From assembly GCA_027077795.1 (NCBI GenBank), contig JALWTT010000009.1, positions 62,001 to 126,000 of the forward strand: 64,000 bases of DNA. The letters are read 5' to 3'. Numbering within the stretch: the stretch's first letter is position 1; every line of letters starts with the position of its first letter. The DNA is from Thermotogaceae bacterium (GTDB lineage: Bacteria; Thermotogota; Thermotogae; Thermotogales; Thermotogaceae). The translations under genes and the position numbers were made by a program. Positions 41,835 through 48,844 of this stretch are shown piece after piece. The notes beneath the pieces are model-generated. The model did no database searches. It was not told the DNA's origin and saw only the letters and a list, made by a program, of their open reading frames with translations.

Positions 41835-42620
41835 ATGATGATATCGCTTTACTCAGCGGCAACAGGAATGTGGGCCCAGCAGTTCAAACTCGATACAATT
41901 TCAAACAACCTGGCCAACGTCGACACAAGCGGGTATAAGAAGGTGAGACCGGAATTTCAGGATCTTATATATCAGTACACGAAAAATGCGGGAACTCCTA
42001 TAACCGGCGCCTCCTCTCATCCCACTGGCCTTTATGTTGGACTTGGAACGAGGCTTTCTGCAACGACCAGGATATTCACAATGGGGGATTTGGAATACAC
42101 TGGAAACTCTTTGGACATGGCGATAGCTGGAGATGGGTTCTTTCAAATACAACTCCCAGATGGAAGAATAGCATACACCAGAGATGGATCTTTCAAGCTG
42201 GATTCTCAAGGAAGACTCGTGACGTCCAACGGTTATTATCTTGTTCCGAATATAACCATTCCCAACAACGCTGTGGCTATAAACGTGTCAGAAGATGGAA
42301 CAGTTTCCGTGGAGATGCCGGATGGAACCATTCAAACTGTTGGGACGATAACTCTAGTGAGGTTTGTCAATCCATCGGGATTAAAAGCAATTGGAGACAA
42401 CCTTTTCACGCAGACAGGAGCTTCTGGAGCGCCGATAGAGGGAACACCGAGTCAGAACGGCTTCGGGGCGATAAGACAGAATTATCTGGAAAAATCGAAC
42501 GTGGACGTCGTCAAGGAAATGGTCGGAATGATAACAGCTCAGAGAGCCTATGAGCTGAACTCCAGATCGATAATGACAGCAGATGACATGCTCAGAACCC
42601 TCGTGGCCATGAAGAGGTGA
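41835..42620 (+). CDS. flgG: Flagellar distal rod protein FlgG
   Basis: The product (261 residues) begins MISLYSAATGMWAQQFKLDTI with NNLANVDTSGYKKVRPEFQDL, then AIAGDGFFQIQLPDGRIAYTRDGSF (in part) and ends NYLEKSNVDVVKEMVGMITA followed by QRAYELNSRSIMTADDMLRTL. This is the standard FlgG signature. ATG 41835 lies eight bases after GGAGG; the earlier GTG 41817 is in the flgF end. Confidence 0.96.
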   Translation: MMISLYSAATGMWAQQFKLDTISNNLANVDTSGYKKVRPEFQDLIYQYTKNAGTPITGASSHPTGLYVGLGTRLSATTRIFTMGDLEYTGNSLDMAIAGDGFFQIQLPDGRIAYTRDGSFKLDSQGRLVTSNGYYLVPNITIPNNAVAINVSEDGTVSVEMPDGTIQTVGTITLVRFVNPSGLKAIGDNLFTQTGASGAPIEGTPSQNGFGAIRQNYLEKSNVDVVKEMVGMITAQRAYELNSRSIMTADDMLRTLVAMKR

Positions 42621-42644
42621 TGAGCAACGGCCAAAATCACTTCA

Positions 42645-43544
42645 GTGATTCTGGCCATCTTGTTGATCTCAGTTATACTGTCTAAAGTCTTTGTTCCGTC
42701 TTATGTCAAGGTGGCCCCTGGTAGGGTCACCTTATTTGATCTATCAGCGACCTACACGGAAGATCCCTCGATCTTGAAATCCATAACACTTGCGTACGTA
42801 CCTGAGGGAACGTATACCATCTCTGCGTCTTACGTGGAAAACATGGCTAAGAGGAAGGGAATAGAAGTTGAATTTGATTCCAGCGTGATAACGGTCTTCG
42901 CCGATAAATCTTCAAGCAAGCTTTCTAAAACCCCAAAAATTGATCCTGAAGTTTTGGATCTGGCGAGCACCGTTTTCGCATCTGTAACAAATGAGTACGA
43001 ATGCCTTGAGGATGCAACATTTCAAATAGTTCAAGTGAGCGGGTCTGTTGACGGCACCCCCACATTTGAATACAACAACCTTGGATCAGGTAAATTCAGT
43101 GTTCTAGCAAAGAGTTCTGGTAAGTACCTTTATATGATGATGAATGTCAGGTGCCCAAGAAAAGTGCTCGTTTCCAAAAAGCTTCTGAAATTTGGTGAGA
43201 TCATAAAACCCGAGTTCCTGGAAAAATCAACGATGGACTTGTTCAAGATACATGGAACGCCAGCTTCCACTTCTGATGCTTTCTACGCAAAAGCCATGAA
43301 GATGTTCAAGCCAGGTGATGTGATAGTCCAAGAGGGGATAAAGAGAAAGCCAGATGTGGTTAGGGGGCAGCTTCTCCTAGCGTATGTCGAGCTTCCAGGT
43401 ATAAAAATATCTGCAATAGTTCAATCCCTTCAAGATGCTTATATAGGTGAAGTTGTTAGGGCTGAGAACACTTCGAGTGGAAATATAGTAGTGGGACTTT
43501 TGGAAGAAGGACCCGTTTTGAAGGTGATGGAGGTGGAACAATGA
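42645..43544 (+). CDS. flgA: FlgA-like P-ring assembly chaperone
   Basis: The product (about 299 residues) has an N-terminal hydrophobic export segment (VILAILLISVILSKVF), variable beta-rich middle, and a C-terminal SAF/FlgA-type domain (KVLVSKKLLKFGEIIKPEFL, MKMFKPGDVIVQEGIKRKP, RGQLLLAYVELPGIKISAIV). FlgA helps FlgI assemble into the P-ring. No canonical start has a ribosome site: GTG 42645 has none, while ACG 42627 lies six bases after AGGTGA and would restore a lysine in the signal peptide. Its position before flgH-flgI fits. Confidence 0.85.
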   Translation: MILAILLISVILSKVFVPSYVKVAPGRVTLFDLSATYTEDPSILKSITLAYVPEGTYTISASYVENMAKRKGIEVEFDSSVITVFADKSSSKLSKTPKIDPEVLDLASTVFASVTNEYECLEDATFQIVQVSGSVDGTPTFEYNNLGSGKFSVLAKSSGKYLYMMMNVRCPRKVLVSKKLLKFGEIIKPEFLEKSTMDLFKIHGTPASTSDAFYAKAMKMFKPGDVIVQEGIKRKPDVVRGQLLLAYVELPGIKISAIVQSLQDAYIGEVVRAENTSSGNIVVGLLEEGPVLKVMEVEQ

Positions 43545-44134
43545 GAAGGGCTATTGCCATTTTTCTCATAGCAGTTGCCATCGTTGCATTTCCAACATCT
43601 CTGTGGAGAAAATCCCACCAAGGAGGGCTGATATCCGTTAAAAAGGCCTCTGATGTTGGGGATATTGTCAAAGTCATGGTTTATGAAATTCCAATTGCCT
43701 CCCTGAAGACCGACTCCGGTAACCCCATCACAGCCGTTGTGGACTTCATCAGCGGGATATTTGGGAGCTTCACCGGGATGAATCCCGCTAGATACATACC
43801 AACCGACTCCATGAGTTCTCAAATAAGTAGGAAGAACGAAGCCAGTGCGAAGATAGTATTGGAAATAGCATCTACCGTTATAGGGAAGGACAGGTATGGC
43901 AACCTGATAATATCTGGAAAGAAAATGATTAAAGTGGGGAATGAGATGAAGGAAATAACGGTTAAGGGTAAGGTGAGGCCCGAAGATGTAGACGCAGATA
44001 ACACCGTGGACTCTAGGAGCATGGCAGAAGCTGAGATATGGATCGGCGATGAGATTATCCTGAAGAAGACGCCCGATGCCCCCGATTCCTGGCTCTCGTA
44101 TTTTGCATCCATGATCGCTGGCATATTCATGTGA
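43541..44134 (+). CDS. flgH: Flagellar L-ring protein FlgH (short, no lipobox)
   Basis: The 197-residue protein has a signal peptide (AIAIFLIAVAIVAFPTSLW) and the FlgH core: VGDIVKVMVYEIPIASLKT, KNEASAKIVLEIASTVIGKD, GNLIISGKKMIKVGNEMKEI and VRPEDVDADNTVDSRSMAEA. It forms the outer-membrane ring. The N-terminal cysteine that lipidates typical FlgH is absent. It overlaps flgA by ATGA and precedes flgI. Confidence 0.92.
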   Translation: MRRAIAIFLIAVAIVAFPTSLWRKSHQGGLISVKKASDVGDIVKVMVYEIPIASLKTDSGNPITAVVDFISGIFGSFTGMNPARYIPTDSMSSQISRKNEASAKIVLEIASTVIGKDRYGNLIISGKKMIKVGNEMKEITVKGKVRPEDVDADNTVDSRSMAEAEIWIGDEIILKKTPDAPDSWLSYFASMIAGIFM

Positions 44135-44145
44135 GGTGATGAGAT

Positions 44146-45138
44146 ATGAAAAAGTGGCTATTTCTATCGCTTCTAATCATGAGTGCCGCTGCTTTGTCTT
44201 TGAGTGTCAGGATAAAGGATATAGCTTCTTTCAGAGGAGCCCGTGACAATCAGCTCTTTGGAATAGGTGTTGTCGTGGGACTGGACGGCACTGGGGACAG
44301 TGGCTCGATAAACTCCTCTCTCATAGCCAACATGGCAACCCGATTTGGTATAAGTATAGATCCGAAAGATATCAAGTCTAGGAACACCGCTATTGTGATG
44401 GTTTTCGCCGATATACCGCCGTTTTACAAGGAAGGTATGAGGCTGGATGTCTCCGTTGCATCCATAGGCGATGCGAAATCTCTGCTCGATGGTTACCTGA
44501 TTCAGACTCCTCTCTATGGAGCTGATGGGAAGGTTTACGCGGTGGCTCAAGGGCCCTTAACACTCGGTGGGGAAGATGTTAAAGGGAGCTCGAATCTCCA
44601 GAAGAGGTACAAGGTGGTTGGATACATACCAGGAGGTGCAATAGTGGAAGAAGAAATCCCGATGGAATTGGCCGAAGCCACCAACACAGTCACACTTCTT
44701 TTGAACAACCCGGACATAACCACAGCCGCTAGAGTGGCAGATGCCGTGAACAACAAGTTTGGCATGAAATTGGCGAAAGCTCTAGACCCTTCAGCTATAA
44801 GGATAAAGATTCCTGATGCTTTCAAAGATGATTTAATCTCATTCTTGGCTGTAGTGGAGGATATAGACGTTGTTCCAGACATGCCCGCAAGGGTGATAAT
44901 AAACGAAAGGACAGGTACGATTGTCTTCGGAGGAGATGTGAAGATAGCCGATTTCACACTGTCCTATGGAAACTTCAGCATAACGGTATCCAATGGGAAG
45001 ATAGATAAGGACGAAGCAACAGTTGGAAATCTGGTGGCCGCACTCAAATCCCTTGGAGCAACTCCTCAGGATATCATAGCTATTTTGCAGACATTGCACA
45101 AATCGGGTGTACTCATGGCTACACTGGTGGTGATGTGA
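44146..45138 (+). CDS. flgI: Flagellar P-ring protein FlgI
   Basis: The 330-residue protein has a signal peptide (WLFLSLLIMSAAALSLSV) and the FlgI signature: RIKDIASFRGARDNQLFGIG, VVGLDGTGDS, AIVMVFADIPPFYKEGMRLD, and VIINERTGTIVFGGDVKIAD. Normal family length is 340-370. ATG 44146 follows GAGGTGATGAG. It forms the periplasmic ring around the rod in the peptidoglycan layer. Confidence 0.96.
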   Translation: MKKWLFLSLLIMSAAALSLSVRIKDIASFRGARDNQLFGIGVVVGLDGTGDSGSINSSLIANMATRFGISIDPKDIKSRNTAIVMVFADIPPFYKEGMRLDVSVASIGDAKSLLDGYLIQTPLYGADGKVYAVAQGPLTLGGEDVKGSSNLQKRYKVVGYIPGGAIVEEEIPMELAEATNTVTLLLNNPDITTAARVADAVNNKFGMKLAKALDPSAIRIKIPDAFKDDLISFLAVVEDIDVVPDMPARVIINERTGTIVFGGDVKIADFTLSYGNFSITVSNGKIDKDEATVGNLVAALKSLGATPQDIIAILQTLHKSGVLMATLVVM

Positions 45139-45139
45139 T

Positions 45140-45430
45140 GTGGAAATAGATGCGATGACGGAGTACCAAGATCTTATGAAGGTTGATAGAAGGAAAGCCC
45201 TAAGGAAAGCCACAGAGGAATTCGTTTCCTATTTTTTCTACCGGATTTTCAAAGAGATGTGGGATTCTATCCCAAAGTCAGGTCTCATTCCTGAAACAAA
45301 TGGCCAGAAATTCTTCAGGGATATGATGATATACGAATACAGCAAAAGAATTGCCTCTCAGGATGCATCTGGTTTAACGAACTTGATACTGAAATCTCTC
45401 GGAAAAGAGGCCTACAATTCCCGTAAATAA
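45140..45430 (+). CDS. flgJ: FlgJ-type rod-binding protein (no muramidase domain)
   Basis: The 96-residue product corresponds to the rod-binding N-domain only (LRKATEEFVSYFFYRIFKEM, then FFRDMMIYEYSKRIA). The peptidoglycan hydrolase domain of enterobacterial FlgJ is missing, as in many non-proteobacteria, so a separate hydrolase must open the wall. Start is GTG 45140, two bases after the flgI stop. It is the last gene of the mreB-flg operon. Confidence 0.85.
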   Translation: MEIDAMTEYQDLMKVDRRKALRKATEEFVSYFFYRIFKEMWDSIPKSGLIPETNGQKFFRDMMIYEYSKRIASQDASGLTNLILKSLGKEAYNSRK

Positions 45431-45552
45431 CGGCAGTTTATTCTCATCTTGAAAGAGAATCGGGTTGATATTTCCGGATTCAATGTGAAATTTCCTCTAA
45501 GGCTCCCGTGAATGCTAATATATAAATTGCTGAACCTTATGTGGAATGCCCC
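45431..45552. other. Intergenic stretch after flgJ
   Basis: This is the first part of a roughly 690-bp gap, the only long gap in the window. It contains a weak inverted repeat ATTCTC / GAGAAT (near 45442-45462) with no T-run, which may be a poor terminator for the flg operon. No gene was seen on either strand. Confidence 0.4.
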
Positions 45553-45772
45553 TTAGCAGTTTATTTTCGTGTTCCTCAAATGTCTTCTTCTCCTCGGTAG
45601 GTCCACCTCTTTCGCAAGTGCAAGCTTGATTCTGTCTTTGCAGGACAACCAACTCAGGTAATACTCCACTGCACGGCGGATGATTCAGCTCTTAGAAATC
45701 TTCAAGGTTTTCATCTGTTTTTTCAAGCTCTTCGTAAATCTTATCGTTCATTCTTACGCTCACATGTCTCAT
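45553..45772 (-). pseudogene. Decayed ribbon-helix-helix (RHH) antitoxin-like gene
   Basis: On the minus strand ATG 45772, behind AGAGGT, starts MRHVSVRMNDKIYEELEK, typical of RHH antitoxins of VapB/CopG type. The frame stops after TDENLEDF. In another frame the second half continues IIRRAVEYYLSWLSCKDRIK, then LALAKEVDL, exactly the expected RHH helix 2 and tail. At least one frameshift and an in-frame TGA separate the halves, and a further shift is likely near 45600. No toxin gene remains next to it. Reconstruction is by eye. Confidence 0.7.
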
Positions 45773-46090
45773 ATTTCTTACCTCTGCAATACGTTGTAAT
45801 ACTATCTTCTCTGAATTCTAACCCTTCCATCCTCTGTGTTGTCTCTCCACTTTGTCATTGAAGTCATCTCAGATGGTTCAGCTACATTTCAGTGTAGCAG
45901 TTTAACTATTCTCGTGGAAGACGTTCTTGAGAATGCGAGTGAGCTCTTTAAAAAAGCTGAATCCCTTATATAGCTTGCCGCAGAGCCGAAGATTCCTATG
46001 GAAGACCGTCTAAATGCTGATACATATATAAGCTGTACTGAAGGGGAAACAGCGTGGGATTTAAAGGAAGCTGAAAAGATTCCCAACAAT
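45773..46090 (+). pseudogene. Possible decayed ORF of unknown origin
   Basis: A + strand frame open from about 45814 reads FVIEVISDGSATFQCSSLTI, then LVEDVLENASELFKKAESLI, stops at TAG 45971-45973, and continues in the same frame LAAEPKIPMEDRLNADTYIS, CTEGETAWDLKEAEKIPNN. It lacks a good start and ribosome site. It may be the remains of a gene beside the RHH relic, or chance. No family was recognised. Confidence 0.35.
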
Positions 46091-46118
46091 ATGAAGAGCC
46101 CCAAGAGGGGCTCTTCAT
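46091..46118 (-). terminator. ppdK terminator
   Basis: A perfect 12-bp stem (atgaagagcccc / ggggctcttcat) with a 4-base loop aaga begins at the ppdK stop codon. On the minus strand it is followed by ATTGTTGGG, a short T-rich tail. Confidence 0.8.
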
Positions 46119-48763
46119 CATTTGTTCTGAAGCACCTGGGCTCTAGCTGCCGCGAGCCTTGCAACTGGAACCCTGTAAGGTGAACAAGAGACATAGTCAA
46201 GCTGTGGTATTGTGTTGAAGAACTCTATCGAATCTGGATCTCCTCCATGCTCTCCACAGACCCCAACTTTTAGATCCGGTCTTGCTGCTTTTCCCTTCTC
46301 TGAAGCCATTCTCACAAGGGCTCCAACACCGTCTCTGTCTATCGTCTTGAAAGGATCGTGATCGAGTATCTTCTTCTCGAGGTATTCCGGGAGGAACTTA
46401 CCTATATCATCTCTTGAGAACGCAAACGTCATCTGCGTGAGGTCGTTAGTTCCGAAGCTGAAGAACTCCGCCTCTTGTGCTATCTGATCTGCTGTAACCG
46501 CAGCTCTTGGAACCTCTATCATTGTACCTATCTTGTACTTGAGATCAACTCCAGATTCTTCTATCATCTTGTCGGCAACTTCCTTTATTATTCCCTTGAG
46601 GTACTTTATCTCGTTGACATGTCCAACAAGTGGTATCATTATCTCCGGCTCTACATCTATTCCCTCTTCTTTCTTGAGTTCTATTGCGGCTCCTATTATG
46701 GCTTTAGTCTGCATGACGGCTATTTCAGGGTATGTTATAGCTAACCTGCAGCCTCTGTGTCCAAGCATTGGGTTAAACTCGTGGAGCGCCTCTACGACTT
46801 CTCTGAGCTCATCTGCCGAGATTCCGAGGTCCTTTGCCACTACCTCTATCTGCTCATCTTCATTTGGAAGGAACTCGTGAAGCGGCGGGTCAAGGAGCCT
46901 TATAGTAACCGGGTACCCTTTCATCTCCCTGAAAAGGCCCTTGAAGTCCTCTTTCTGGAGCGGCAAGAGATCTTCAAGAGCTTTCTCCCTCTCCTCTATC
47001 GTTCTGGCGACTATCATCTTTCTCATCTTCGGAATCCTGTCCTTCTCGAAGAACATGTGCTCTGTTCTGCACAGACCTATCCCTTCGGCTCCGAACTCTC
47101 TCGCCACCTTGGCGTCTCTCGGTATGTCGGCGTTTGCCCTGACACCGAGCCTTCTTATCTCATCGGCCCACGAGAGAAGCTCGGCGAGCTCTCCAGAAAG
47201 CCCCTGCTGCTCTATCGTCTTGACTTTCCCAAGAAGCACTTCCCCAGTTGCGCCATCGATTGAAATCCAATCTCCCTCTTTCACGACGACATTTCCAACC
47301 CTAATCTCCTTTTCTTCATCATCGACTAGGAGCTCTTCCGCTCCGACGACTGCGGGTTTACCCATCCCTCTCGCGACAACAGCTGCGTGGGAGGTCATTC
47401 CTCCTCTTGATGTGAGTATTCCTTGAGCTGCAGCCATTCCACCAACATCCTCAGGGCTCGTCTCAGGTCTAACCAATATGATCTTTTCTCCATTCTCAGC
47501 CCATTTTTCTGCGGTCTTTGCATGGAAAACTGCCTTCCCACTCGCGGCACCCGGAGAAGCTGGAAGTCCTTTTGCTATGACCTTGGCTTTCGCCTTATCC
47601 TCTGGATCGAACGTCGGGTGGAGAACCGTCTCAACATGCCTCGGCTCGACTCTCAAAACCGCCTCTTTCTTGTTTATAAGTCCTTCTTTCACCATATCAA
47701 CTGCTATCTTTATAGCTGCCCTTGCTGTTCTCTTTCCACTCCTCGTTTGCAGGAGATAGAGTTTCCCCTTTTCAACTGTGAACTCTATGTCCTGCATATC
47801 CCTGTAATGCCTCTCGAGTTTCTGCATGACATCCATCAGCTGATCGTAAACTCCGGGGAGTCTGCTCTTGAGCTCATCAAGCTTGAGAGGTGTTCTTATA
47901 CCAGCGACGACGTCCTCTCCCTGAGCGTTCGGGAGGAACTCACCGTAGGGCTTTTTCTCACCAGTGTTCGGGTTCCTCGTGAAGGCAACACCTGTCCCAC
48001 TGTCCTCTCCCATGTTACCGAAGACCATCATAACCACGTTGACAGCAGTTCCGAGAAGCTCGTCTTCCTTTATACCGTTGATCTTTCTGTAAGTAACCGC
48101 CCTTTCATTCATCCAGCTGCCAAAGACCGCATCTATAGCTTCCCAGAGTTGATCCCAAGGATTTTGAGGAAATTCTTTACCCTCCTTTTTGTATATCTCC
48201 TTGAATATCTCAACAAGTTTCTTCAGATCGCCGGCATCGAGCTCTGTGTCAAGCTTCACTCCTTTTTCATCCTTCATATCCTCCAGCTCTTTTTCAAACT
48301 TTCTTCTGTCTATTCCCATAACTATGTCCCCGAACATCTGCAGGAATCTTCTATAAGCATCGTAGGCGAATCTCTCGTTGTTTGTGAGTTCCATAAGTCC
48401 CTTGACCGTTTCGTCGTTAAGCCCAAGGTTTAAAACGGTGTCCATCATACCGGGCATCGATATCGCGGCACCAGATCTCACGGACACAAGAAGGGGATTC
48501 TTCGGATCGCCGAGCTTTTTGCCAGAAACCTCCTCAAGCCTGTGAAGAGCTTCCTCAACCTCTTCCTTCAAACCCTCAGGGTACGTTCTTTCGTGGTCGT
48601 AATAGTACTTGCACACTTCCGCGGATATGGTGAAACCCGGGGGAACCGGGATTCCAAGGTTGGTCATCTCAGCGAGTCCAGCTCCTTTACCACCGAGTAT
48701 ATCCTTCATCTTTGCGTTTCCATCGGCTTTGCCGTTTGCGAAGAAGTACACATATTTCTTCAT
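46118..48763 (-). CDS. ppdK: Pyruvate, phosphate dikinase
   Basis: The 881-residue enzyme interconverts pyruvate/ATP/phosphate and phosphoenolpyruvate/AMP/pyrophosphate. The N-terminal nucleotide-binding domain has DILGGKGAGLAEMTNLGIP, the central phosphohistidine domain has ILTSRGGMTSHAAVVARGMG, and the C-terminal TIM barrel has GLCRTEHMFFE, TIEVPRAAVTADQIAQEAEF-like (TMIEVPRAA) and FGTNDLTQMTFAFSRDD. Length is normal. In anaerobic glycolysers it adds pyrophosphate-linked flexibility. ATG 48763 lies behind AGGAGGTGA; it has its own promoter and terminator, so it is monocistronic. Confidence 0.98.
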   Translation of the reverse strand: MKKYVYFFANGKADGNAKMKDILGGKGAGLAEMTNLGIPVPPGFTISAEVCKYYYDHERTYPEGLKEEVEEALHRLEEVSGKKLGDPKNPLLVSVRSGAAISMPGMMDTVLNLGLNDETVKGLMELTNNERFAYDAYRRFLQMFGDIVMGIDRRKFEKELEDMKDEKGVKLDTELDAGDLKKLVEIFKEIYKKEGKEFPQNPWDQLWEAIDAVFGSWMNERAVTYRKINGIKEDELLGTAVNVVMMVFGNMGEDSGTGVAFTRNPNTGEKKPYGEFLPNAQGEDVVAGIRTPLKLDELKSRLPGVYDQLMDVMQKLERHYRDMQDIEFTVEKGKLYLLQTRSGKRTARAAIKIAVDMVKEGLINKKEAVLRVEPRHVETVLHPTFDPEDKAKAKVIAKGLPASPGAASGKAVFHAKTAEKWAENGEKIILVRPETSPEDVGGMAAAQGILTSRGGMTSHAAVVARGMGKPAVVGAEELLVDDEEKEIRVGNVVVKEGDWISIDGATGEVLLGKVKTIEQQGLSGELAELLSWADEIRRLGVRANADIPRDAKVAREFGAEGIGLCRTEHMFFEKDRIPKMRKMIVARTIEEREKALEDLLPLQKEDFKGLFREMKGYPVTIRLLDPPLHEFLPNEDEQIEVVAKDLGISADELREVVEALHEFNPMLGHRGCRLAITYPEIAVMQTKAIIGAAIELKKEEGIDVEPEIMIPLVGHVNEIKYLKGIIKEVADKMIEESGVDLKYKIGTMIEVPRAAVTADQIAQEAEFFSFGTNDLTQMTFAFSRDDIGKFLPEYLEKKILDHDPFKTIDRDGVGALVRMASEKGKAARPDLKVGVCGEHGGDPDSIEFFNTIPQLDYVSCSPYRVPVARLAAARAQVLQNK

Positions 48764-48794
48764 CCAATCACCTCCTGCGTTGTTGTTTCAATGC

Positions 48795-48823
48795 ATAATA
48801 GAACATTTTAGATCATCAGTCAA
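48795..48823 (-). promoter_or_regulatory. ppdK promoter
   Basis: On the minus strand TTGACT (48823-48818) and TATTAT (48800-48795) are separated by 17 bases, giving a near-consensus sigma-A promoter about 30 bases before the ATG. Confidence 0.75.
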
Positions 48824-48844
48824 GAAATTGAATTATGCCAAAAA

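Noticed and set aside
45431-46090. Insertion sequence or CRISPR array in the large gap
   Set aside because: No transposase-like frame, no terminal inverted repeats and no regular direct repeats were found.
45998-46183. A short + strand frame starting MEDRLNADTY that runs into the ppdK 3' end
   Set aside because: It has no ribosome site, crosses the ppdK terminator and overlaps real coding sequence; only its upstream part was kept as a possible decayed frame.
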